Notes under the pieces: generated by a model
What the model saw: the letters and a program-made list of their open reading frames with translations, nothing else
Told to the model about the DNA's origin: nothing
The model's database searches: none
Part shown: positions 17,923-26,493 of the stretch, in pieces
How the letters are laid out: each line of letters opens with the position of its first letter
Position numbering within the stretch: position 1 is the stretch's first letter
Translations under genes and position numbers: made by a program
DNA from: Microbacterium sediminis
GTDB lineage: Bacteria > Actinomycetota > Actinomycetes > Actinomycetales > Microbacteriaceae
Reading direction: 5' to 3'
Length of the DNA stretch: 64,000 nucleotides
Assembly: GCF_004564075.1 (NCBI RefSeq)
Contig: NZ_CP038256.1
Span: forward strand, 2,666,001 to 2,730,000

Positions 17923-18699
17923 GTGAGCGAAACGGCGGCCGATCTGCTGATCGCCGCCGCGTGCGCCCTCGTCGCCGTCGTCCTGGCATGGCCGGTGCCG
18001 ATCGCGCTGTCGCGGGCGGCGTGGCCGCCCCGTCACCCCGTCGTCGCGCTGCTGCTCTGGCAGGGCATCGCCCTGGCCGGTGGGTTCTCGATGATCGGCG
18101 CGCTCTGGCTCTTGGGAGTCGCGATCGCGCCCGCTCACCCCCTGCTTGCCGGCCTCCCCGCGATCGCCCTGGCGCTCTATCTGCTGGGGCACCTGATCGC
18201 CGCGATGGTGTCGTTCGAGCGGCAGCGCCGACGCCACCTGGAGCTGCTCCTGCTCCTGAGCACCCCGGACCCCGAGCGCACCCGGACGCGCGTGCTCGAC
18301 GACGCGGCACCCGTCGCCTACTGCCTCCCGCGCGGGGTCGGATCGGTCACCGTCCTCAGTCGCGGCCTGCTCGACGAGCTGGACCATGACGAGCTCTCCG
18401 CCGTCACCGCGCACGAGCGCGCGCACGTGGAGCAGCGCCACGAGATCCTGCTCGTCGCGTTCAAGGCCTGGCGTCAGGCCCTCCCCTGGTTCCCCATCGC
18501 GGCCAGGGCAGAGACCGAGGTGTCGGCCCTGGTCGAGATGCTCGCCGACGACGTCGCCCGCCGCACCCAGCCGGACGAGACGCTCGCCCGGGCGATCCTC
18601 AAGGTCGCCGGCACGGGATCCCTCGGCACCGACCAGACCGCGAAGGCGTCCTCGCGGCGCGATCGCATGCAGGACCGGTTCCGGCGGCTCAGCGCGTAG
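17923..18699 (+). CDS. M56-family (BlaR1-like) membrane metallopeptidase
   Basis: A 258-residue membrane protein with about three hydrophobic segments in the N-terminal 100 residues, then a cytoplasmic zinc-protease domain with H-E-R-A-H (H164, E165, H168) matching the HExxH motif. It lacks the C-terminal penicillin sensor of true BlaR1, as is usual in actinobacterial M56 proteins. It probably cleaves or inactivates the BlaI-like repressor encoded next to it. The two genes are convergent here, not an operon. TAGGCT ends 6 nt before the GTG start, suggesting a leaderless mRNA. Confidence 0.84.
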   Translation: MSETAADLLIAAACALVAVVLAWPVPIALSRAAWPPRHPVVALLLWQGIALAGGFSMIGALWLLGVAIAPAHPLLAGLPAIALALYLLGHLIAAMVSFERQRRRHLELLLLLSTPDPERTRTRVLDDAAPVAYCLPRGVGSVTVLSRGLLDELDHDELSAVTAHERAHVEQRHEILLVAFKAWRQALPWFPIAARAETEVSALVEMLADDVARRTQPDETLARAILKVAGTGSLGTDQTAKASSRRDRMQDRFRRLSA

Positions 18700-18711
18700 G
18701 TCGCGCTCGGA

Positions 18712-19068
18712 TCAGTGCGAGCCGGAGAGGAGCTGGCGCAGCGTGGCGGCGTCCTCCTCGGACACGCCGCCGACGAAGCGAGCCAGCACGGCGCTGCGGT
18801 CGTCGGCGACGCCGAGCACCTCGTGCATGAGCTCGGCCATGTGGTCCTCGCGCGAGGCGAGGGCGCGGTACTTGTGCGGGCGGGCCGAGCGGTCCGACGC
18901 CACGAAGCCCTTCTTGTCGAGCCGCGACAGGACGGTCAGCAGCGTGGTCGCCGCGAGCTCGCGGCCCGCCGCCTCGAGCGCGTCCTTCACGTCGTAGGCG
19001 GTGAGGGGCTCGTCCGCGTTCCAGACGACGTCCATGACGGCCCGCTCCAGGTCTCCGAGATTCGCCAT
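18712..19068 (-). CDS. BlaI/MecI/CopY-family repressor
   Basis: A 118-residue winged-helix repressor (M-A-N-L-G-D-L-E-R-A-V-M-D-V-V-W start, then T-T-L-L-T-V-L-S-R-L-D-K-K-G-F recognition region) with a short C-terminal dimerisation part. It is divergent from cydAB-cydDC, with a perfect 17-bp palindrome between them, and convergent with the M56 peptidase. Mycobacterium tuberculosis BlaI is known to control respiratory as well as beta-lactamase genes, so control of cyd is plausible. No functional beta-lactamase is near. The chosen ATG has an AAGGGG ribosome site. Confidence 0.87.
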   Translation of the reverse strand: MANLGDLERAVMDVVWNADEPLTAYDVKDALEAAGRELAATTLLTVLSRLDKKGFVASDRSARPHKYRALASREDHMAELMHEVLGVADDRSAVLARFVGGVSEEDAATLRQLLSGSH

Positions 19069-19170
19069 CACCCACCCCTTTCCGGCACTCAGACGAGCCC
19101 CTATTCTACCCGCGGCCGAAGATGTTCTACACACGGTCGAAATATTTTCTTCTAGGGCCTGTCGAACTAG

Positions 19171-19187
19171 TTCTACGCCGCGTAGAA
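19171..19187. promoter_or_regulatory. Putative BlaI operator upstream of cydA
   Basis: TTCTACGC-C-GCGTAGAA is a perfect palindrome with 8-base arms, 36 bases before the cydA GTG. The half-site TTCTAC recurs twice more in the same promoter region, at about 19102 and 19124. The CTAC/GTAG arms resemble dyads bound by actinobacterial BlaI proteins. Confidence 0.6.
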
Positions 19188-19223
19188 TCCGAGGGACGCA
19201 TCACTCGATCGGAAGGGGCAGCG

Positions 19224-20807
19224 GTGGATCCGCTCGACATCGCCCGCTGGCAGTTCGGCATCACGACCGTGTACCACTTCCTCATGGTCCCGCTCACGCT
19301 GGGCCTGGGAATGACGGTCGCGATCCTGCAGACCCGCTGGGTCCGCACGGGCGACGAGCGGTTCCTGCGCATGACGAAGTTCTGGGGGAAGCTCTACCTC
19401 ATCAACTTCATCCTGGGCGTGGCCACGGGCCTCGTGCAGGAGTTCCAGTTCGGCATGGCGTGGAGCGAGTACTCGCGGTTCGTCGGCGACGTGTTCGGGG
19501 CCCCGCTCGCGCTCGAGGGCCTGCTCGCGTTCTTCGCCGAGTCGACCTTCCTCGGCGTGTGGATCTTCGGCTGGGGCCGCCTGCGCAAGGGCCTGCACCT
19601 CATGGCGCTGTGGATCGCGGTGATCGGCTCGTGGGTCTCGGCGTACTTCATCATCGTCGCCAACTCGTGGATGCAGCACCCGGTGGGCGTCGAAATGGGC
19701 GCCGACGGCCGCCCCGTCATGACCGACATCTGGGCGGTGCTCACGAACAACACCGCGCTGGCGGCCTACACGCACACCCTCTTCGGCTCGCTCATCGTGG
19801 GCGGCATGTTCCTGCTCGGCATCAGCTGGTACCACCTGTGGCGCCGCCGCCACGACGGCATCGACACCGTCGACGCGAACGGCTTCGTCGTGGTCGGCTC
19901 GGCGCCGAGCGTGACGGGCCGCGACGAGAAGGATCACGGCGTGTGGTTCACCTCGCTGCGCTTCGGCGCGGTGGTGGCGATCGTCGGCTTCCTCGGCACC
20001 GGTCTCACCGGTCATTGGCAGGGCCAGCTCATGTACGAGCAGCAGCCGATGAAGATGGCCTCGGCCGAGGCGGCCTGCCACACCGGATCGTCGTTCTCGA
20101 TCCTCTCGATCGGCGACCCCGGCACCACCGACTGCGAGGACGTCGTCACCCTCATCGAGGTCCCCGGTCTGCTCGGCTTCCTCGGCACCAACGAGTGGGG
20201 CGCGGAGATGCCCGGCATCAGCGACCTCGAGGTGCAGTACGTCGACCAGTACGGCGAGACGATCCCCGACGACGCCCTCTACGGCGAGCACGCCGGCGCG
20301 GAGGTGCAGTACGTGCCGCCGATGTGGGTCACCTACTGGGCGTTCCGCCTCATGATCGGCCTGGGCGGCATCGTCGCGTTCGCCGCCGTGGTGGCGCTGT
20401 GGCTGACGCGCAAGGGCACCGTGCCGGCGTCGAAGGGGATCATGCGGCTCGCGCTCGTCGGGATCATCGCGCCCTTCGCCGGCAACATCGCGGGCTGGAT
20501 CTTCACCGAGATCGGCCGGCAGCCGTTCACGGTCGCGCCCAACCCCGACCCGTCGGGCGTGGACGGCGTGTTCATCTTCACCGCCGCGGCCGTCTCGCCC
20601 GGGGTGACCGCCGGCGAGCTGCTCTTCTCGGTCATCTCGCTCACCGCGATCTACGGCGTCCTCGCGGTGGTCGAGATCGGCCTGCTCACCAAGTACGTGC
20701 GCGGCGGCGTGGTCTCGGCCATGCCCGAGCTCGCCCCGCACGACGATGACCCCGACGACCCGACCGACCGCGAGCGGCGAGACGACGTGCTCGCGTTCGC
20801 CTACTGA
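19224..20807 (+). CDS. cydA: Cytochrome bd oxidase subunit I
   Basis: The 527-residue quinol oxidase subunit that carries hemes b558, b595 and d and reduces O2 at high affinity in the membrane. The N-terminal heme-ligand histidine is H18 (T-T-V-Y-H-F-L-M-V-P-L-T). Also conserved are G-L-V-Q-E-F-Q-F-G-M-A-W, A-F-F-A-E-S-T-F-L-G-V-W and G-R-Q-P-F near the C-terminal third, where most bd oxidases have G-R-Q-P-W. The GTG start is preceded by GGAAGGGG. A longer in-frame ATG (19122) would read through the operator and is less likely. It begins the cydAB-cydDC operon. Confidence 0.94.
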   Translation: MDPLDIARWQFGITTVYHFLMVPLTLGLGMTVAILQTRWVRTGDERFLRMTKFWGKLYLINFILGVATGLVQEFQFGMAWSEYSRFVGDVFGAPLALEGLLAFFAESTFLGVWIFGWGRLRKGLHLMALWIAVIGSWVSAYFIIVANSWMQHPVGVEMGADGRPVMTDIWAVLTNNTALAAYTHTLFGSLIVGGMFLLGISWYHLWRRRHDGIDTVDANGFVVVGSAPSVTGRDEKDHGVWFTSLRFGAVVAIVGFLGTGLTGHWQGQLMYEQQPMKMASAEAACHTGSSFSILSIGDPGTTDCEDVVTLIEVPGLLGFLGTNEWGAEMPGISDLEVQYVDQYGETIPDDALYGEHAGAEVQYVPPMWVTYWAFRLMIGLGGIVAFAAVVALWLTRKGTVPASKGIMRLALVGIIAPFAGNIAGWIFTEIGRQPFTVAPNPDPSGVDGVFIFTAAAVSPGVTAGELLFSVISLTAIYGVLAVVEIGLLTKYVRGGVVSAMPELAPHDDDPDDPTDRERRDDVLAFAY

Positions 20808-20831
20808 TCCGGACTGCGAAGGAGAACGATC

Positions 20832-21881
20832 ATGGAACCGCTTCCCGTCGTCTGGTTCATCGCGATCGCGGTGCTCTGGGTGGGATTCCTGCTGCTCGAG
20901 GGCTTCGACCTCGGCGTGGGCATGCTGCAGCTGTTCTCGGCGAAGGACGAGGGCGAGCGGCGCACGATGATCAACACGATCGGCCCCGTGTGGGACGGCA
21001 ACGAGGTGTGGCTCATCACCGCCGGTGCCGCGATCTTCGCGGCGTTCCCGCTCTGGTACGCCTCGCTGTTCAGCGCGCTCTACCTGCCCCTGACGATCAC
21101 GCTGCTCGGGCTCATCCTGCGCGCCGTGGCGATGGAGTGGCGCGGCAAGGTGCACTCCGATCGCTGGCGCGCCGTGTGGACCCGCGCCCTCGGCTGGGGA
21201 TCGCTCGTCGTGGCGTTCTGCATCGGCGCGGCCCTGGCGATCACCTCGACGGGGCTGCCGCTCGATGCCAACGGCGATCGCGTCGGCCACCCCTTCGTCT
21301 GGCTGACCGTGCCGGCCATCCTCGGCGGGCTCGGCGTGGTCGGGTTCGCGCTCGTGCACGGATCGACGTTCCTCGCGCTGAAGACCGACGGTGCCATCCG
21401 CGAGCGGGCCGCGCGGTTCTCGGCCACGTGGGCGCCGCTGCTGCTCGTGCCGTGTGCGCTGTGGGCGCTGTGGGTGCAGTTCACCCACGACGGCGGCACG
21501 ATCCTCTCGTGGGCGCTCGTGGCGCTGGCCGTGGCGAGCCTCGGGTTCGGCTGGGTCTCCGCCCGCGCGCGGCGCGAGGGCAGGGCCTTCCTCGGCTACG
21601 CCGGGTTCGTGCTCTTCGGTGCCGGCGCGATCTTCGCCGGCATGTTCCCCTACGTGCTGCCGTCGACGCTCGACCCCGCCAACGGGCTCACGGTGTGGAG
21701 CGCCGCGAGCGGCAGCTACACCCTCACGGTGATGACCGTCGTCGCCGCGATCGGCCTGCCGATCGTGATCGTCTACCAGGCCTGGTCGTACTGGGTGTTC
21801 CGTAAGCGCCTCTCGCCCGGCATGATCCCCGACGCACACGACTTCATCCCGGCCGTGCTGCGCGAGAAGTCGTCGCGGTAG
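20832..21881 (+). CDS. cydB: Cytochrome bd oxidase subunit II
   Basis: The 349-residue partner subunit of cytochrome bd, with about nine membrane segments. The conserved N-terminal G-F-L-L-L-E-G-F-D-L-G-V-G motif and the G-P-V-W-D-G-N-E-V-W-L segment are clear. It lies 24 bases after cydA with a GAAGGAGAA ribosome site. The stop codon is 14 bases before the cydDC start. Confidence 0.95.
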   Translation: MEPLPVVWFIAIAVLWVGFLLLEGFDLGVGMLQLFSAKDEGERRTMINTIGPVWDGNEVWLITAGAAIFAAFPLWYASLFSALYLPLTITLLGLILRAVAMEWRGKVHSDRWRAVWTRALGWGSLVVAFCIGAALAITSTGLPLDANGDRVGHPFVWLTVPAILGGLGVVGFALVHGSTFLALKTDGAIRERAARFSATWAPLLLVPCALWALWVQFTHDGGTILSWALVALAVASLGFGWVSARARREGRAFLGYAGFVLFGAGAIFAGMFPYVLPSTLDPANGLTVWSAASGSYTLTVMTVVAAIGLPIVIVYQAWSYWVFRKRLSPGMIPDAHDFIPAVLREKSSR

Positions 21882-21894
21882 ATTCGGCGCAGCC

Positions 21895-24800
21895 ATGGCA
21901 GGAGCGCTCGTCGGCCGGGGTGGGCGCGGGGAACGCAGCGGAGACGGGTCGAGCAGAGTGAGCGCAGCGAACGGCGCGGAGACCGCGGGGCGCGATCCGT
22001 GGGCGGCCCCCGCCCCCGCCCGCGCATCCGCGCGCCCCGACCTCGGCCCCGTTCCGCCGGTGCGGCTGCTGTGGCTGGGGCTGTTCGCGGTGCTCAAGGC
22101 CGTGGGGCTCGTGCTCGTGGCGGATGCCGTCGCGCGCGGCATCGCCGGGCTGCAGGCCGGCGACGTCGACGCGCGGCTGATCCTCCTGCTCGGCGCGAGC
22201 GGGGCGCTGCTGCGCGCCGTGGCCGGCTGGGCCACGCAGGTGGCAGTGCAGCGGGTGGCGATCGCCGTCAAGCGCGATCTGCGGGCGCGGTTGTGGCGGC
22301 GCATCGCGGCCGGCGGCGCGGATGCGGCCGGTGCCGAGAAGCAGGGCGGCGTGATCGTGCTCGCCTCGGAGGGCCTGGACGACCTCGACGACTACTACAC
22401 GCAGAGCCTGCCGTCGATGATCGGCGCTGTCGCGATCCCGATCGTCATCGGGCTGCGGATCCTCGGCGCGGACTGGGTGAGCGCGCTGATCGTGGTGCTC
22501 ACCGTGCCGCTCATCCCGGTGTTCATGATCCTCATCGGGCGGCACACGCAGGAGCGGACCGACGAGGCCACGACCGCCCTGACGCGGCTGGCCGATCACC
22601 TCACCGAACTGGCGCGCGGGCTGCCCGTGCTCGTGGGCCTGGGCCGCGTCGAGGAGCAGACCCGCTCGCTCGACGGGATCCAGCGGGAGTACCGCGAGCG
22701 CACGCTCGGCACGCTGCGCACCGCGTTCCTCTCGGCGCTCGCGCTCGAGCTGATCGCCACGCTCTCGGTGGCCGTGATCGCCGTGTTCCTGGGCCTGCGC
22801 CTGCTCTACGACACGGTCACGCTCGAGCCCGCGCTGCTCGCGCTCATCCTCGCACCCGAGATCTACGCGGCGCTGCGCGACGTGGGCATGGCGTTCCACG
22901 CGTCGCAGAACGGCCTGTCGGCGCTCACGCGGGTGACGGCGCTGCTGGGCGAGCCCGGGCGCCGGGACGTGCGCGTGGATCGGCTCGAAGCGGCCCGGCT
23001 CGGCTCCGCGCTGCGCGCTCCGCTCGACGAGCGGCCAGCCCCCCACGAGTCGTCGAGCGAGCGAAGCGAGCCGAGACGGGTTGAGCGAAGGCGCGTCAGC
23101 GCCGGAGTCGAAACCGACGCGCCCCGCGCCGACGTCCGCATCCGCGACCTCTCCATCCGCTACGCCGGGCGCCCCTCCCCCGTCATCGAGGGCCTCGACG
23201 CCGACCTCGACGGCATCGTCGCCGTCACCGGGCCGAGCGGGTCGGGCAAGTCGACCGTGCTCGCCGCGCTCACGGGATCGCTGCCCGCCGACGCCGAGAT
23301 CGACGGCGCGATCGAGGGCGTCGACCCGGCCTCGGTGGCGTGGTCGCCGCAGGCGCCGCGGCCCTTCGCCGCCACGCCCCGCGCGGAGCTCGCGCTCTAC
23401 GGTGCAACCGACCCGGACGCGGCGCTCGCGGAGCTCCGGCTCGGCCACCTCGCCGATGCCGCCGTCGCCGAGCTGAGCCCCGGCGAGCAGCGGCGCCTGG
23501 CCGTCGCCCGCGCCCTCGCGCGGGTCGACGACGGCGCCACGCTTCTCGTGCTCGACGAGCCGACCGCGCATCTCGACACCGCCTCGGCCGACCGGGTCCG
23601 CGCCGCGATCCGTCGCCGCGCCGACCGCGCCACCGTCGTGCTTGCCACCCACGAGCCCGAGACCCTCGCCCTGGCCACGCGCACGGTGCCGATCGGTGCG
23701 GCCGGTCTCGACTCCGCGCTTCGCGCTCCGCTCGACCCGTCTCCGCTCCGCGGCGCCGCCGCTGCGGTCGACGATCCCGAACCCGCGGCTCGTCGAGCGA
23801 GCGAAGCGAGCCGAGACGGCTTGAGCGAGGAGCGCAGCGACGAGTCGAAAGCTTGCGCCACGCTCGCAAGCGTGATCTCCCCCGCCCGCTGGCGCTGGAT
23901 CGGCGCGATCCTGCTCGGCCTCGTCGCGACGGGAATGGGCCTGTCGCTCACGGCGGTGTCGGGCTGGCTCATCGTGCGGGCGAGCGAGGAGGAGTACATC
24001 ATGTACCTCCTCGTGGCGATCGTCGGGGTCCGCTTCTTCGGGATCGGGCGGGCCGTCGGGCGGTACGTGGAGCGGCTGTCGACGCACGATGCCGCCTTCC
24101 GGGTGATCGATGCCCTCCGCGTGCGACTGTGGCGGGCGATCGCGTCGCGCGGCGCCGGGTCGCGGCGGCTGCTCGAGGGCGGCACGCCCGTGGACTACCT
24201 CGTCACCCTGGCCGACGAGCTGCGCGACCAGCTGCCGCGCGCGCTGCCGCCGATCGCGATCGGGGTGCTCTCGATCGCGGGCATCACCGCGGCGACGTGG
24301 TTCGTCGCGCCGCCGCTGACGGCGGCCGTGGGCGCGACGCTGACGCTCGCGGCGGTGATCGGCGCGGCCCTCGCGCTCACGGCCGAGCGCGGTGCGGGCG
24401 CCGCGGGCGTGCGGGAGCGCTCGGCGATCGTGCGGGGCACCGCCGCCCTCGCGCACGCGGCCGACGACCTCCGCGGCAACGGCGCGGCTCCGGCCGCCCT
24501 CGCGCGGCTCGACGCCGCGGCCGAGCGCCTGGCGCGCGCCGAGCGATCGGCGGCCTGGGGATCCGGCCTGGGCCTCGCGGTCGCGACCTTCGCCATGTCG
24601 CTGCTCGCGGCCGCGGCCGCGGTTCTCGCCCCCGGGCTGCCCGCCGAACAGGTCGCCGTCGTCGCGCTGCTCGCCCTCGCCGCGCTCGAGCCGATCGGCG
24701 CACTGATCGGGGCGGTGCACCGCCTGCCCGTGCTCCGCGCGGTGCTCGCCCGCCTCGGCCCGGTGCTCGAGCCGACCCCGCCGGCCCTCACCGGTGACCG

Positions 24801-25467
24801 CGAGCCGGCCGATCCGGTCCGCATGCTCGAGCTCGATCGCGTGGCCGTCCGCTACCCCGGCACCGCTCGTCCGGTGTTCGAGGACCTGTCGGGCCGGGTC
24901 GCCGCGGGCGAATGGCTCGTGCTGCACGGCCCCAGCGGGTCGGGCAAGTCCACGCTGCTGTCGGTGCTCCTGGGCGCGCTGCCCGCCGCGGCCGGCGAGG
25001 TCCGCGCCGACGGCACGCCGCTGCCCCTGCTCGACGCCGACGCGTGGCGCACGCGCGTGGCGTGGTGCCCGCAGGAGGCGTACGTGTTCGACTCGACGCT
25101 GCGGGGCAACCTGCTCCTCGCCCGCGACCGATCCGATGCCCCGAGCGACGCCGACCTGCGCGCGGCGCTGACGCGCGCCGGGCTCGGCGAGCTGCTCGCC
25201 GCGCTGCCCGACGGCCTCGACACCCGGGTCGGACCGTCCGGATCCGCGCTCTCGGGCGGCGAGCGCCAGCGCCTCGCCGTGGCGCGCGCGCTCCTCAGCC
25301 GCGCCGGCGTGCTGCTGCTCGACGAGCCAACGGCGCACCTCGACGCCCCGACGGCCGCGGCGATGATGGGCGACATCCGCCGCGCCTCGAGCGAGCGCAT
25401 CACCGTGCTCGTCTCGCACCGCGCCGCGGACCTCGCCCCGACCGATCGGGTCATCCGCCTGGGCTGA
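21895..25467 (+). CDS. cydDC: Fused CydD-CydC thiol exporter (ABC)
   Basis: A 1190-residue one-piece version of the CydDC heterodimer, the ABC exporter of cysteine/glutathione required to assemble cytochrome bd. The CydD half has membrane helices from residue 56, Walker A at 446-454 and a degenerate signature L-S-P-G-E-Q at 527-532. The CydC half has Walker A at 1012-1020 and a canonical L-S-G-G-E-R at 1119-1124. Both Walker B motifs read L-D-E-P-T-A-H-L-D. Three repeat-derived stretches are in frame: residues about 12-31, 363-406 (membrane/ATPase linker) and 604-652 (the CydD/CydC joint). A GTG at 23872 could start CydC separately, but there is no stop between the halves. Confidence 0.92.
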   Translation: MAGALVGRGGRGERSGDGSSRVSAANGAETAGRDPWAAPAPARASARPDLGPVPPVRLLWLGLFAVLKAVGLVLVADAVARGIAGLQAGDVDARLILLLGASGALLRAVAGWATQVAVQRVAIAVKRDLRARLWRRIAAGGADAAGAEKQGGVIVLASEGLDDLDDYYTQSLPSMIGAVAIPIVIGLRILGADWVSALIVVLTVPLIPVFMILIGRHTQERTDEATTALTRLADHLTELARGLPVLVGLGRVEEQTRSLDGIQREYRERTLGTLRTAFLSALALELIATLSVAVIAVFLGLRLLYDTVTLEPALLALILAPEIYAALRDVGMAFHASQNGLSALTRVTALLGEPGRRDVRVDRLEAARLGSALRAPLDERPAPHESSSERSEPRRVERRRVSAGVETDAPRADVRIRDLSIRYAGRPSPVIEGLDADLDGIVAVTGPSGSGKSTVLAALTGSLPADAEIDGAIEGVDPASVAWSPQAPRPFAATPRAELALYGATDPDAALAELRLGHLADAAVAELSPGEQRRLAVARALARVDDGATLLVLDEPTAHLDTASADRVRAAIRRRADRATVVLATHEPETLALATRTVPIGAAGLDSALRAPLDPSPLRGAAAAVDDPEPAARRASEASRDGLSEERSDESKACATLASVISPARWRWIGAILLGLVATGMGLSLTAVSGWLIVRASEEEYIMYLLVAIVGVRFFGIGRAVGRYVERLSTHDAAFRVIDALRVRLWRAIASRGAGSRRLLEGGTPVDYLVTLADELRDQLPRALPPIAIGVLSIAGITAATWFVAPPLTAAVGATLTLAAVIGAALALTAERGAGAAGVRERSAIVRGTAALAHAADDLRGNGAAPAALARLDAAAERLARAERSAAWGSGLGLAVATFAMSLLAAAAAVLAPGLPAEQVAVVALLALAALEPIGALIGAVHRLPVLRAVLARLGPVLEPTPPALTGDREPADPVRMLELDRVAVRYPGTARPVFEDLSGRVAAGEWLVLHGPSGSGKSTLLSVLLGALPAAAGEVRADGTPLPLLDADAWRTRVAWCPQEAYVFDSTLRGNLLLARDRSDAPSDADLRAALTRAGLGELLAALPDGLDTRVGPSGSALSGGERQRLAVARALLSRAGVLLLDEPTAHLDAPTAAAMMGDIRRASSERITVLVSHRAADLAPTDRVIRLG
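21929..21986. repeat. Repeat arm inside cydDC 5' end
   Basis: A single right-arm copy (GCAGCGGAGACGGGTCGAGC through GCGGAGACC) falls at residues about 12-31 of CydDC, before the first membrane helix. The extra N-terminus has no counterpart expected in CydD, so it is either translated repeat or 5' leader ahead of an internal start. Confidence 0.6.
22981..23112. repeat. In-frame repeat in CydD linker
   Basis: A degenerate two-arm copy (GGCTCGGCTCCGCGCTGCGC, then GTCGTCGAGCGAGCGAAGCG and GGAGTCGAAACCG) sits at residues about 363-406, exactly between the last membrane helix and the CydD ATPase domain. The encoded peptide is hydrophilic and low in complexity, with S-S-S-E-R-S-E-P-R-R. Confidence 0.75.
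23704..23852. repeat. In-frame repeat at CydD/CydC joint
   Basis: A complete two-arm copy (GGTCTCGACTCCGCGCTTCG through GGTCGACGATCCC, then CGGCTCGTCGAGCGAGCGAA through ACGAGTCGAAAGC). It encodes residues about 604-652, between the end of the CydD ATPase and the first helix of CydC. It is open in this frame and therefore links the two halves into one polypeptide. Confidence 0.8.
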
Positions 25468-25501
25468 GCGCTCCCGAGACGCTCGCGCCTACGCTGTGGT
25501 C

Positions 25502-26152
25502 ATGAGCGCGGTGTCGGGACGACGGGTGCTGCTGGCCGGCGGCACGAGCGAGGCGGGATGGGCGGCCGCGCGGCGGCTGCGCGAGGCGGGAGCCCACGCG
25601 ATCGTCGCCGGGCGCAGCGCCGACAAGCTTGCCGCCTTCGCCGACGAGGGCTTCGACACGTTCGCCATGGACCTCACCGACGAGGCCGCGGTCGATCGAC
25701 TGGCGACCGACCTCCGCGAGATCGACGGCGTGCTGCACCTCGTGGGCGGCTGGCGCGGCGGCGGGGGCATCCCTGGCCAGACCGACGCCGACTGGGCGGT
25801 GCTCGAGAGTTCGCTGACCGCGTGGCGCCACGTGTCGCGCGCGCTCTGGCCGCAGCTGATCGCCTCGCCCGCCGCCCGCCTGGCGGTGGTGTCGTCGACC
25901 GCGGTCGCCCGCCCGCTCGCCGGCGGCGCGAACTACGCCGCGGTGAAGGCCGCCGCCGAGGCCTGGACCCGTGCCCTCGCCCACGGCTTCGCCAAGCACT
26001 CCCGCGACGCGCAGGCCGAGCAGACCGGCGCCGCCACGATCTTCCGCGTCACCCAGCTCGCGGGCCTCGAGGATCGCCTCGCGACGGAGTTCGCCGCCCT
26101 GTGGGACCGCCCCGCGACCGAGGTCAACGACGCGGTGATCGACCTGCGCTGA
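25502..26152 (+). CDS. Short-chain dehydrogenase/reductase
   Basis: A 216-residue SDR. The nucleotide-binding motif is unusual, L-A-G-G-T-S-E-A-G near residue 11 in place of T-G-x-x-x-G-x-G. The catalytic region has S-S-T-A-V-A-R and Y-A-A-V-K (Y-x-x-x-K is kept). The substrate is unknown. TACGCT ends 6 nt before the ATG with no ribosome site, so the mRNA is probably leaderless, although it starts 34 bases after cydDC. Apart from position there is no sign of a role with cytochrome bd. Confidence 0.8.
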   Translation: MSAVSGRRVLLAGGTSEAGWAAARRLREAGAHAIVAGRSADKLAAFADEGFDTFAMDLTDEAAVDRLATDLREIDGVLHLVGGWRGGGGIPGQTDADWAVLESSLTAWRHVSRALWPQLIASPAARLAVVSSTAVARPLAGGANYAAVKAAAEAWTRALAHGFAKHSRDAQAEQTGAATIFRVTQLAGLEDRLATEFAALWDRPATEVNDAVIDLR

Positions 26153-26163
26153 GGACCTGGGCC

Positions 26164-26484
26164 CGCTCTCGACTCGTCGCTGCGCTCCTCGCTCGAGCCG
26201 TCTCCGCTCGCTCCGCTCGGTCGACGAGCCGTACGCGGTCACGGCACGTCACGCGGCACACGCCACACGGCTCGTCGACCGGAGCGTCCCCCTGCACCGA
26301 CCGGCCGCTCCGCTCTCGACTCCGCTGCGCTGCGCTCGAGCCGTCTCCGCTCGCTTCGCTCGGTCGACGAGCCCGCCGGGGTCACGGCACGTCACGCGCC
26401 ACACGCCACACGGCTCGTCGACCGGAGCGGCGCAGCCGCGAAGCGGAGACGGGTCGAGCGCAGCGGCGAAGCCGCGGAGTCGAG
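26164..26484. repeat. Palindromic repeat locus, two tandem units
   Basis: The 341-bp gap between the convergent SDR and MFS genes holds two units. Each has a left arm ending GGTCGACGAGCC, a central piece (GGTCACGGCACGTCACGC, then CACACGCCACACGG) and a right arm CTCGTCGACCGGAGCG. The central pieces at about 26238 and 26371 are near-identical, so the unit was duplicated with its core. No gene was seen. Confidence 0.8.
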
Positions 26485-26493
26485 GCCGGGGCG

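Noticed and set aside
19122..19223. A longer CydA starting at an ATG at 19122
   Set aside because: The extra 34 residues are not membrane-like, they cross the palindrome and promoter, and the GTG at 19224 has a GGAAGGGG site and the conserved CydA N-terminus.
21844..25419. A 1191-codon open frame on the minus strand opposite cydDC
   Set aside because: It is rich in R, A, G, E and H with no recognisable domain, and it lies opposite a strongly conserved ABC protein. Long antisense frames are expected at this GC.
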